Notes under the pieces: generated by a model | Seen by the model: only the letters and a program-made list of their open reading frames with translations | What the model was told of the DNA's origin: nothing | The model's database searches: none | Program-made: the position numbers and the translations under genes | NCBI GenBank assembly: GCA_965230225.1 | Contig: CBDDKM010000003.1 | Span: 1-64,000 of the forward strand | DNA: 64,000 bases | Source: CALSMU01 sp965230225 | Lineage (GTDB): Bacteria; Bacteroidota; Bacteroidia; Flavobacteriales_D; Parvicellaceae | Direction of reading: 5' to 3' | In this document: positions 46,341 to 54,002 of the stretch, in pieces | How positions within the stretch are numbered: the first letter of the stretch is position 1 | Layout of the letters: each line of letters starts with the position of its first letter

Positions 46341-46363
46341 ATGCCTGATAAAGTTTATTTTTG
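46335..46363 (+). promoter_or_regulatory. Promoter TTG-N18-TATTTTTG upstream of the lipoprotein gene
   Basis: TTG at 46335-46337 (inside the acs stop region) and TATTTTTG at 46356-46363, 18 bases apart; the ATG lies 20 bases further. Confidence 0.65.
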
Positions 46364-46383
46364 CATTAATCTTAACCAGAACT

Positions 46384-47757
46384 ATGATGAAACCAATATA
46401 TCTTTTTGGAATCTCTTCGGCACTACTATTATCTTCTTGTGGAGGGGGATTGGAAGAGAATCAATCTGAAGTAAAAGAATTGACTGACGAAGCCTATCCT
46501 GATAATAATGACATCGAGAGCAGAAGTAATTTATGGGACAAGTATCAGCACGACGTTGTACAGGTAGACAGACATAGCGAAAAGGACTTTACCGTTACTT
46601 TTTTACCCACTAATGAGTTTAGCGATACCATTGTTATTGATCATATTAATTTGTTAGAATGGATGCCAACGGTTCCTGACCATATAACAGGGGACGAATA
46701 TTTGAAATACATCGGAATTATTAATGCTGAGTGGAATAGGCAACAGGTAAGGTTTGACGAAGGAACTTTTAGAGTATCCAAACTGCACGAAGAAGGAAAG
46801 AAGACGGTTAGAGTGGACTTAGCAAGAAACTGCCTAAACTCTTATGCCTGGGAAATTATCACTTATACAGAGGAAGATGGGAAACAGAAGTCCATGTACC
46901 ATGGGTGGTTCGATTTTCCGAAACAGATGTATCGCGATTTGTTTAATGAAGTAAACAAAGGAAAGTTGGCGTTTGAAGATTATGCGGATCATTTGGAAGA
47001 ATATAAACACCCGGAAAAGAAAGTGGTAAACCTTGATGTTTTAAGAACAGTTGATAAGGAATGGGAAGTTGCTTTTGGGGATCATAGAAATGAGTTTTAC
47101 CCAAAAACAGGGGCGAGAAAATCGAAGTTTAAAAATATTGTAAGCCCTAAAAACCCTACCAAAATTGAAGATTTCTTGAATGATGATACTAAGTTCTCCA
47201 CTTTTCAGTGGCCGGGGTGGTACGACACCAAAGACCCAAGAACGACTACTCTTAGTATGTTAGGAATTCCCAAAAAAGTAATCATCAGAGAAACCACTTC
47301 TAAGAATAGTAAGGCAGATAAATGCTATGAGTTTGACGTTACTTATGCAAGAAATACAGATACCACCTATTTAACCAGAGTAGTTATAGGTGGAGTGAAA
47401 AAGGAGTCATTGAAGCAATTGGCACTGGAGGATTACAACAAAGGATTTAAGATGCCAATGGGAATCGGAAACCATGCATTTTATGAGAAGCAAGATGTTG
47501 CTCAAAGTAATTCCAGTAGCGATAGCCCTTATTATGGGTTTGTATTGGACCCGGAAGGGAAATGGGTAGATAGTCATTTCTTTGGTGTTGATGGGCCATT
47601 GTTTCATTTGGATGAAAACGATGAAAATTTGATGCATTATTGGCTTCTTTCATTTGAAAGGCATGCAATGGTTACTCACTTAACCTTTGATTTAACATCA
47701 GGAGGGGTAGTTGAGTCCGATACAACTGTGGTAACCGACCTTGAAGTAGTATTATAA
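46384..47757 (+). CDS. Hypothetical lipoprotein
   Basis: Unrecognised protein of 457 residues. The N terminus is a lipoprotein signal: a hydrophobic stretch then LLSSC with the lipid Cys near residue 19 and GGG after it, predicting attachment to a membrane, probably the outer. The mature part is soluble, rich in Trp, Asp and Lys, with no repeats. It contains MYHGWFDFPKQMYRDLFNEVNKG cut into a helix-like stretch near 178-200. The run of short secreted or lipid-anchored genes up to 50 kb suggests envelope function, but none can be assigned. Confidence 0.75.
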   Translation: MMKPIYLFGISSALLLSSCGGGLEENQSEVKELTDEAYPDNNDIESRSNLWDKYQHDVVQVDRHSEKDFTVTFLPTNEFSDTIVIDHINLLEWMPTVPDHITGDEYLKYIGIINAEWNRQQVRFDEGTFRVSKLHEEGKKTVRVDLARNCLNSYAWEIITYTEEDGKQKSMYHGWFDFPKQMYRDLFNEVNKGKLAFEDYADHLEEYKHPEKKVVNLDVLRTVDKEWEVAFGDHRNEFYPKTGARKSKFKNIVSPKNPTKIEDFLNDDTKFSTFQWPGWYDTKDPRTTTLSMLGIPKKVIIRETTSKNSKADKCYEFDVTYARNTDTTYLTRVVIGGVKKESLKQLALEDYNKGFKMPMGIGNHAFYEKQDVAQSNSSSDSPYYGFVLDPEGKWVDSHFFGVDGPLFHLDENDENLMHYWLLSFERHAMVTHLTFDLTSGGVVESDTTVVTDLEVVL

Positions 47758-47777
47758 GAAGACAAATGGATTTGATT

Positions 47778-47810
47778 AAGCCACTTTTCTTATGGAAAGT
47801 GGCTTTTTTG
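47778..47810 (+). terminator. Intrinsic terminator of the lipoprotein gene
   Basis: Stem AGCCACTTT / AAAGTGGCT (47779-47787 with 47796-47804), 8-base loop, then T. Confidence 0.85.
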
Positions 47811-47857
47811 TAACCATAAGGTAAATCGCAGTTATACTTTTAATCAAAGATTAAAAA

Positions 47858-48406
47858 ATGTTGAAGAAGCACTTTTGGCTATACCTATCGGTTCTGGTAT
47901 TTATATCTACTACAAGCACCGCTCAGCATACCATTAAGGTGAAAAAGAAACAAGACACCACAGTGCTGGATCATTTTGAACCAGGTTCTGTTTATTCTGG
48001 TAGGATTGTTCAATTTCAATCATCAGGGCCCATAAAAACCAAATCATCACCAGAAGGGGAGTATTTTAATGTTCATCTAATTATACTTAGCGATACAGCG
48101 TGTGTAGTATTTGAAACAAACAAAAGCGTAAAGAAAGTTCAAAAGTGGTTGGACAGGGACCAGAATACGTCGGATGTAATTAAAAACTTATACAGCTATA
48201 AAGCATCTCCAAACAGGATTGAAATAGGGAGCTATTGTAGTGATCTTGGTTGGGAGTATTTGTATCTGGGGAGAGTTGAAAAAGCAGGAGAGTTGAAATT
48301 TGGTAATATTCGATCAGATGTAACATCAGGGAGTAATTTTCGATGTAATCCATCTTATTTGGAAAAAAACTACCCCAATATTCTTACTAAACACGTCAAA
48401 AAGTAG
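47858..48406 (+). CDS. Hypothetical secreted protein
   Basis: Unrecognised 182-residue protein with a clear signal peptide (LYLSVLVFISTTSTAQH, cleavage near residue 23). The mature part has alternating strands (YFNVHLIILSDTACVVFET) and two Cys, CSDLG and FRCNPSYLE, near the end. No T9SS sorting domain, so it is probably periplasmic or outer-membrane associated. It lies between terminators and promoters of its neighbours, so it is likely transcribed alone. Confidence 0.65.
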   Translation: MLKKHFWLYLSVLVFISTTSTAQHTIKVKKKQDTTVLDHFEPGSVYSGRIVQFQSSGPIKTKSSPEGEYFNVHLIILSDTACVVFETNKSVKKVQKWLDRDQNTSDVIKNLYSYKASPNRIEIGSYCSDLGWEYLYLGRVEKAGELKFGNIRSDVTSGSNFRCNPSYLEKNYPNILTKHVKK

Positions 48407-48447
48407 CTAAATCAAGTGCTAATGTTGATAAATCCTTGATGAACTAT

Positions 48448-48477
48448 TTGATTCTAAGGGTAAAACGAGTATTTTTA
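48448..48477 (+). promoter_or_regulatory. Promoter TTG-N19-TATTTTTA, nearly leaderless
   Basis: TTG at 48448-48450 and TATTTTTA at 48470-48477 (one mismatch to TAnnTTTG), spaced 19 bases. The ATG at 48482 falls at or just before the predicted transcription start. Confidence 0.5.
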
Positions 48478-48481
48478 AATC

Positions 48482-50026
48482 ATGAAACTAACCGCCATTC
48501 TTCTATTATTCATCCCGTTTGTATTTCAGGCACAATCTAAAGCTTATAAAAAGGAGCAAAAGAGAATTTGGTCAGAGGCTAATTTCTTTATGGACATTGA
48601 GGATTATGATCTGGCTTTGAAGTTATATTCTCAGATCTATTTATTAGATGAAGAATACGATGAGATCAACTACAGAATTGGGTTGTGTTATTTCAATATA
48701 CCTGGAGAAAAGGAGAAGTCTTTAAGTTACTTTCAAAAGGCTAAGTATGCCGGATACACAGAGTCCTATTTTTGGTTAGGGAGAGCATATCATGCCAACG
48801 AAGAGTTTAGCCAGGCCAGAAAAATGTACCAGATGTATAAGCTTAAGGACGATAAGCAAATACCAACAAAAGAAGTAGAGCGATTTGTGGACATTTCCAG
48901 ATATGCAGAGAATGCCATGGAGGAACCTAAATTTGTAAAGGTGGAGAACATGGGGAAATCCATTAATACTAAGCATCAGGAGTTACTGCCTTTTATTACT
49001 GCAGATCAATCCAAGCTAATTTTTGCTTCCCAGCGTCCAGGTAATTTTGGAGAAACAGAGGAAGAAAAGTTTTACAATGATGTATACGTTGCAGAACGTA
49101 CTAATGGTAAATGGGCCAGTGCACATAAGTTTGGATTAGAAGTTAATTCTGAAATGAATGATATTGTTGTGGGAATGAGTAAAACAGGAGAGATTTTACT
49201 GGTTAACAGAACAAAAAGAGGTATGGATTATGGAGATTTATACTTGTGCGAAAAGGCCGGAGGAGATTGGAAAGCACCAGTTAAATTGAGTGATAATATT
49301 AATTCAGAGCACAAAGAGTCCAGTGCATGTATTTCTGATGATGGTAGATTGATTTATTTCTCTTCGAACCGTCCTGGAGGATTGGGAGGAAAAGACATTT
49401 GGAAAGTGAAAAGATTGCCTAATGATGAGTGGGCGACTCCTGTTAATCTTGGTGGACCAATCAATACACCGTATGATGAAGAAGCTCCTTACTTTAGTAG
49501 TGATAGAAAAACACTTTACTTCTCTTCTAATGGACATAAAACCATTGGAGGGTACGATGTATTTAGTTCAGAAAGCAGAGGAGATGGGTCCTACAAAAAT
49601 CCGGTAAACCTGGGTTACCCTATTAACTCGGTGGATGATGATATGTATTTTACCGTTTCTGAGGATGGAAAAAAAGCATATTACTCCAGTTATAAAGAAG
49701 AAGGATATGGAGGGAGTGATATTTACGAAGTAAGCTTACTGTATCAGGAAAGTTATATTACACCAGTAAAGTTCCTGGTTAGGGACCCTAAAACTCAAGA
49801 GCCGATTAAAGCAATCGTTACTTTATATTTTGCTGAGTCTGGTGAAGTTTACGGAGACTACTTACCGAACGATAATGGAGAGTTTATTCTAGCAGTTAAA
49901 CCTGAAGTTAAATTCGAAATTGAGATCAGTGCTGAAGGATTTGAAACCAGTACTCAGGATTTTATTGTTGGTGCTGATGAGGTTCAAACCGGAATGGTAA
50001 AGAAAGAGATCGTATTAAAACAATAA
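48482..50026 (+). CDS. PorE-like TPR/PD40 protein lacking the OmpA domain
   Basis: It is 514 residues. A signal peptide (about 1-19) is followed by TPR repeats (about 28-130, with YRIGLCYFNIPGEKEKSLSY and FWLGRAYHANEEFSQARKMY), PD40/WD40 propeller repeats with FASQRPGNFG, YFSSNRPGGLGGKDIW and YFSSNGHKTIGGYDVF (about 165-400), and a carboxypeptidase-regulatory-like domain (about 420-510). The first three domains match the protein at 6942-8951, but the OmpA peptidoglycan-binding domain is absent and the gene ends cleanly at a hairpin. Likely an envelope scaffold without a cell-wall anchor. Confidence 0.8.
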   Translation: MKLTAILLLFIPFVFQAQSKAYKKEQKRIWSEANFFMDIEDYDLALKLYSQIYLLDEEYDEINYRIGLCYFNIPGEKEKSLSYFQKAKYAGYTESYFWLGRAYHANEEFSQARKMYQMYKLKDDKQIPTKEVERFVDISRYAENAMEEPKFVKVENMGKSINTKHQELLPFITADQSKLIFASQRPGNFGETEEEKFYNDVYVAERTNGKWASAHKFGLEVNSEMNDIVVGMSKTGEILLVNRTKRGMDYGDLYLCEKAGGDWKAPVKLSDNINSEHKESSACISDDGRLIYFSSNRPGGLGGKDIWKVKRLPNDEWATPVNLGGPINTPYDEEAPYFSSDRKTLYFSSNGHKTIGGYDVFSSESRGDGSYKNPVNLGYPINSVDDDMYFTVSEDGKKAYYSSYKEEGYGGSDIYEVSLLYQESYITPVKFLVRDPKTQEPIKAIVTLYFAESGEVYGDYLPNDNGEFILAVKPEVKFEIEISAEGFETSTQDFIVGADEVQTGMVKKEIVLKQ

Positions 50027-50049
50027 AAGGCGGAGTTTCCTCCACCTTT
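50026..50049. terminator. Bidirectional hairpin between convergent genes
   Basis: Stem AAAGG-C-GGAG / CTCC-A-CCTTT with loop TTTC. The T run is better on the minus strand (TTTTATTGTTTT), so it mainly serves the gene at 50056-52296; it overlaps the last base of the plus-strand stop. Confidence 0.6.
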
Positions 50050-50055
50050 CTCACT

Positions 50056-52296
50056 TTAGTTTATTATTAGTTTTTCGAAGAAGCTATCATGCTGTCTAAT
50101 AACTGAAACCGTGTATATACCAGGTTGTAGTTTAGATAGGTCCAGTTGAGTATGATCATCTTTAATACTTTGTTCCAATACTACTGATCCGGTGGAATTA
50201 TAAATGCTGCATTTAATTGGTTCTTCATTTCTATTAGTTAGAATTAGCTGAACGGATTCATGAGCCGGGTTGGGAAAGATGACCATTTTTAAATCCCGAT
50301 CACAATTCACACTTACTATATCGAAAGACTCAGTTGTGCCATCGTAATCGGTTTGTGTTAGCCTAAAATATCCATTTTCCACATTATTTACTGCTGTACT
50401 GTATTGCTGTAGTGATGAGCTATTTCCAGCTCCGGAAACAGTTTTTACTTTTTCCCAGCTATTGGTAACTTCATTTAATCTTTCGATGGTAAAGAAGTCG
50501 TTGTTTATTTCGGATGCGGTGGTCCAGTTAAATTCCATTTGATCTCCTCTACAGTTTCCTTCAAAAGAAAGAAGTTCTATTGGAAGAGGGTCCCAGGTGG
50601 TAAATACTCTAACTACATCTGTTAAAACACATCCGGAACCATCATCAATTTCGATGGTGTAATCAGTTGTTACATTAGGAGAGGCAACAGGATTAAGCTG
50701 ACTGGTAGATGAAAGCCATGTGGCTGGTGTCCAGGTAACATTGATAGAGCTGGTTTGCTCAAATCTAATTCCCTCATTGGAAGCACTCCAGTTAGAGGCA
50801 TTCCTTCCAGAAACAGTTAGAGCATTTTGGCCGTTAGCATCTTCAATCCCCATGGTATGGTTCCCTCCATCGGAAGGCATATCCGTAGTGTGAATTTCGA
50901 TAGTATTAGAACTTTCGTAAAGAAGTGTTTGTACGGTTACGTTATTGTTGTTGGGATAGTGGTCTACATTAAAGAACTCAACTATTAATATCCTGTTTGG
51001 AGCATTACCAATGGTTTCGTAACGTATTAAGTTTTGAGAAGGCTGCCCGCTATTTCCCGGGTCTAAATCTTCCCAGGCAAACGCAATTAAGTTGTTAGGC
51101 GTTGAACTGTGTGGCAATGATTGACCACTACAACAACCACTAGAGGATGAGCTGTTGAAGGTGATAAAGCCGTTGGAACTGATTTTAAAATTGCTGTAAT
51201 CATTACAGTAAAAGTTAAATGTAAAACCAATTGGCAAAGAGGCACTGGTTTGGTCATCAGACAAAGAAACAGTTGTTTCGTTTCCAGTAAATGAACGTGG
51301 AGAAAATGAGATGTTACTTACATTGTAATCATCACAAGTAGTAGGGTATGAGTGATCTACATTCATGTTAACCGAACCTCCTCCTGAGTACAGGTCTGGT
51401 CCTGCATCAACAGTTTTAACCTCTACTATTTTATCATTGTTGGCTAAACCACAAGAGCTATTCGATACGGCATAGTAGGTAGTTGTAGATGTTGGGTTAA
51501 CTACGATACTATTACCGGTTCCTATGGATGTTCCTAGTGGACTTTGCCAGTCGATAGAGGTATTGTTACACTGAATTTGTTCAAACCTAATTCCTTCGTT
51601 ACTGGCGGACCAATTAGAACCATTTCTTCCTGATGCAACATGCGCAATGGTACCATCTTCGTTTTCTAGTCCCATGGTGTGGTTCCCTCCGTCAGAAGGC
51701 ATATTGGTGGTGTGAATTTCAATGTTGTTCGACCCTTCATATAGAAGTGTCTGAACGGTAACATTATTATTGTTAGGGTAGTGGTCCACGGCAAAGAAGT
51801 CTACAATTAGTATTCTGTTAGGAGCAGACCCAATAGTTTCGTATCGAATTAGGTTTTGAGAAGGTTGTCCTCCGTTACCTGGATCTAAGTCTTCCCAGGC
51901 AAACGCTATTAAGTTGTTAGGGCCGTTACTCGAGGGTAGAGAGGGACCTGTGCAACACCCACTACTTTGCCCCGACGAAAATGTAATGAATCCGTTAGAA
52001 GAAATGTAGAAGTTAGAATAATCGTTACAATAGAAGTTAAATGCAAATCCTATTGGAAGTGCACCGCTCGTTTGATCATCTCCTAGAGAAACTGTGGTTG
52101 CTGCTCCTGTTAGTGATTGTGGTGAAAACGAAATGGTGGAATTGGTGTAATCGTTGCAACTGGAAGTATTGGCGGTTAAAGTAACCGGAGAACCGTTACA
52201 AGAGCTCTCCGGTGTTGCTGTTATGTTTACAGTTTGGCCCAATACTGTATTGATCGTCAAAAGCAAGCAAAATATCGTGATGTAAGTAAATTTCAT
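50056..52296 (-). CDS. Secreted protein with duplicated beta-sandwich domain and T9SS type A signal
   Basis: It is 746 residues. Signal peptide (1-20), then two near-identical Cys-rich domains (about 47-242 and 320-517). Each starts with ISFSPxSxTG and TVSLxDDQTS, and shares FNFYCNDYSNF, ISSNGFITF, SGCC, NLIAFAWEDLDPGN, VDHYPNNNNVTVQTLLYE and SNWSASNEGIRFEQ. The form suggests a nidogen-like sandwich, without firm assignment. An FN3-like linker (MEFNWTTASEINNDFFTIER) precedes the C-terminal type A sorting domain (VIFPNPAHESVQLIL, LQPGIYTVSV, FEKLIIN). Export by T9SS to the cell surface or medium is expected. Confidence 0.85.
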   Translation of the reverse strand: MKFTYITIFCLLLTINTVLGQTVNITATPESSCNGSPVTLTANTSSCNDYTNSTISFSPQSLTGAATTVSLGDDQTSGALPIGFAFNFYCNDYSNFYISSNGFITFSSGQSSGCCTGPSLPSSNGPNNLIAFAWEDLDPGNGGQPSQNLIRYETIGSAPNRILIVDFFAVDHYPNNNNVTVQTLLYEGSNNIEIHTTNMPSDGGNHTMGLENEDGTIAHVASGRNGSNWSASNEGIRFEQIQCNNTSIDWQSPLGTSIGTGNSIVVNPTSTTTYYAVSNSSCGLANNDKIVEVKTVDAGPDLYSGGGSVNMNVDHSYPTTCDDYNVSNISFSPRSFTGNETTVSLSDDQTSASLPIGFTFNFYCNDYSNFKISSNGFITFNSSSSSGCCSGQSLPHSSTPNNLIAFAWEDLDPGNSGQPSQNLIRYETIGNAPNRILIVEFFNVDHYPNNNNVTVQTLLYESSNTIEIHTTDMPSDGGNHTMGIEDANGQNALTVSGRNASNWSASNEGIRFEQTSSINVTWTPATWLSSTSQLNPVASPNVTTDYTIEIDDGSGCVLTDVVRVFTTWDPLPIELLSFEGNCRGDQMEFNWTTASEINNDFFTIERLNEVTNSWEKVKTVSGAGNSSSLQQYSTAVNNVENGYFRLTQTDYDGTTESFDIVSVNCDRDLKMVIFPNPAHESVQLILTNRNEEPIKCSIYNSTGSVVLEQSIKDDHTQLDLSKLQPGIYTVSVIRQHDSFFEKLIIN
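50755..51345 (-). repeat. Second copy of internal domain repeat
   Basis: Encodes the second sandwich; paired with 51570-52158. The DNA copies still share long exact words, for example around CAACCTTCTCAAAAC-type stretches on the minus strand, indicating recent duplication or gene conversion. Confidence 0.7.
51570..52158 (-). repeat. First copy of internal domain repeat
   Basis: Partner of the copy at 50755-51345; the protein copies are roughly 70-75 percent identical by eye. Confidence 0.7.
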
Positions 52297-52451
52297 GACT
52301 TTTGGGTTTCTTTTGACTCTTATAGGTCCAAATATGTGCCGAATAAAGGTGATTACCCTAACTTATTGTTAGTCAGTTGGTTATAGCTTTGTGGTTTTTG
52401 ACTTTTATCCCTTTGTGAGACGCGATTCCCATTTTTGGAATAGTTGGGTAT

Positions 52452-52480
52452 AAAAAAATCCCGAATAATTTTCGGGATTT
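52452..52480 (-). terminator. Intrinsic terminator after the truncated glycosyltransferase
   Basis: Perfect 10-bp stem AAATCCCGAA / TTCGGGATTT (52456-52465 with 52471-52480), loop of five, with an A run at 52452-52458 that reads as T on the minus strand. Confidence 0.88.
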
Positions 52481-52494
52481 TAAGGTGGCTTGGA

Positions 52495-53178
52495 CTATCC
52501 TGTGGGGCGTAATTTGGTTAATTCGTTTAGTATTTCATGATGAAATAATATAGGGCTCCAACTATGACCAATGTAATTTACATTGGGGTTGAATTGTTTA
52601 CCGTACTCTTGTAGGAATACCGAACTGGTTAAAACAAAGTCTGCACTTTTTATTAGTTCCGGTTCAGTTCTTTCTCCATGTTTTTGGAAATATTTTTGAG
52701 CAATTAGATTATCTCTTATGTAGTAAATAAATAATTCTGGGTTCAACAATTCTTTTAGATGAAGTCCTGAGAACATTGCACTATCGTTAATTAGAATAAA
52801 CTGATCAAATCCGAGTTGCCTGGTTGCTTTTTTAATTTCCCTGGCCATTCGTTTATTATTGATTCGATTAAAAAAATCAAAGACTCCTTTTGAGTTAATA
52901 CTATTGATGGACTCCAGAATAGTTGATGGATAAAATGACCAAAGGTTTTTATTGACCTGAAATAGCCCATTTGTTTTTCCTCTGAGTACTGATATTCTCC
53001 TTAGCTGAGCACGGTTAAACTTCCAGCCGAAATAAGATTTTCGATCTAGTGGAACGTTTATAAATAGAACTTGATTGGTCTTGGATAGTTCTTTTGCAAT
53101 GTGCTTGCAAATACTTTCATTTTCGGTGTCCCAGGATTGGGAGCTGATCATTATTATTTTTTTGTTTTTCATCGACAT
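52495..53178 (-). CDS. N-terminal half of a GT4-type glycosyltransferase (truncated)
   Basis: It is 227 residues. It shows the donor-side N-terminal Rossmann half: IIMISSQSWDTENESICKHI, KTNQVLFINVPLDRKSYFG, FILINDSAMFSG and KSADFVLTSSVFLQEYGKQF, then NVNYIGHSW. In full-length relatives (about 370-400 residues) this point is followed by a G-C-D-like loop and the C-terminal nucleotide-sugar domain beginning near PxxIGYVG. Here the frame ends at KLRPTG and a terminator follows, so the C-terminal domain is missing. It may be a decayed gene or a half-protein; glycosyl transfer is doubtful. Confidence 0.6.
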   Translation of the reverse strand: MSMKNKKIIMISSQSWDTENESICKHIAKELSKTNQVLFINVPLDRKSYFGWKFNRAQLRRISVLRGKTNGLFQVNKNLWSFYPSTILESINSINSKGVFDFFNRINNKRMAREIKKATRQLGFDQFILINDSAMFSGLHLKELLNPELFIYYIRDNLIAQKYFQKHGERTEPELIKSADFVLTSSVFLQEYGKQFNPNVNYIGHSWSPILFHHEILNELTKLRPTG

Positions 53179-53272
53179 TGGGGTTATTTACCATATATCG
53201 ATAAAAATGAAAAAAAGAGAGGGTAAAAAGTGATTTGAGTTTCCCTGTGGAATAAAGTGGTTTCCTATCGGA

Positions 53273-53656
53273 TTAGTTTTGCTTTGCTATCAAGGATTGA
53301 ATTTTCCATCTTAACTCTTCTGGGTTAAAAGGTTTTCGAATAAAACCATCAATGGATAAATGCTTGTGATTTAGTTCTTCTTTAGGATTTGTTAGGGAAG
53401 AAAGAACTAAAATTGGAATGTGCTGAAGTTTATCTGAAGATTTAACACATTCTATGAATTCCACGCCTTGCATACCAGGTAGGATCATGTCCGTAATAAT
53501 AAGTTCAGGTGTATTGTTGTCCTCAAGCCAACTCATTGCAGATTCTGCTGTAGCTTCTGTATGAACTTCATACGTTTTACCCAAAAAATGACTAACCAAT
53601 AACCTCATGCTGGCATCGTCTTCAATTACAAGTATATTTTCTTTTTGATCACTCAT
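53273..53656 (-). CDS. Single-domain response regulator (REC only)
   Basis: It is 127 residues, only a receiver. It has the acidic pair in VIEDDASMRLL (about residue 11), the phosphoacceptor Asp in LIITDMILPGMQG (about 59), Ser/Thr in LVLSSL (about 87) and Lys in FIRKPFNPE (about 107). All catalytic residues are present. Its ATG abuts the TAA of the Hpt gene with no gap, implying translational coupling, and it ends the phosphorelay operon. It could be the final acceptor or a phosphate sink. Confidence 0.93.
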   Translation of the reverse strand: MSDQKENILVIEDDASMRLLVSHFLGKTYEVHTEATAESAMSWLEDNNTPELIITDMILPGMQGVEFIECVKSSDKLQHIPILVLSSLTNPKEELNHKHLSIDGFIRKPFNPEELRWKIQSLIAKQN

Positions 53657-53998
53657 TTACTCCCCTTCTAAATCAAAATCGGTTTTAATTTGGTTAAATA
53701 TCTCTGTTAAGTCATCAGTGGCTGTTGAGACAAGCTGATGCAGATTTTCAATATTGTTTTTTTGAGCTCCTTCTTCAATGCGGATTACAGAATTGGTTAA
53801 GTTGCTATTACCAAGCATTTTAATAGTAGGAAGCATTTTATGCGAAAGCTGCGCTAATTCCTTGAACTGTTTTTTTACGCAGTAGGTTTCTAATAAACTA
53901 ATGTTTTTAGGCATGTCCCTAACAAAAATCTCTACAAACTGACGTTTTAAAGTGTCATCGTTAGGAGATATTTTATCTATTTCTATTAAGTTATACAT
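53657..53998 (-). CDS. Histidine phosphotransfer protein (Hpt)
   Basis: It is 113 residues, all helical. The phosphoacceptor His lies in ELAQLSHKMLPTIKMLGN (about residue 53), the Hpt motif with the downstream Lys and Gly. It relays phosphate between a hybrid-kinase receiver and another receiver. It starts four bases after the hybrid kinase and ends directly at the REC gene. No membrane or sensor part, so it is a soluble shuttle. Confidence 0.88.
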   Translation of the reverse strand: MYNLIEIDKISPNDDTLKRQFVEIFVRDMPKNISLLETYCVKKQFKELAQLSHKMLPTIKMLGNSNLTNSVIRIEEGAQKNNIENLHQLVSTATDDLTEIFNQIKTDFDLEGE

Positions 53999-54002
53999 GC
54001 CT

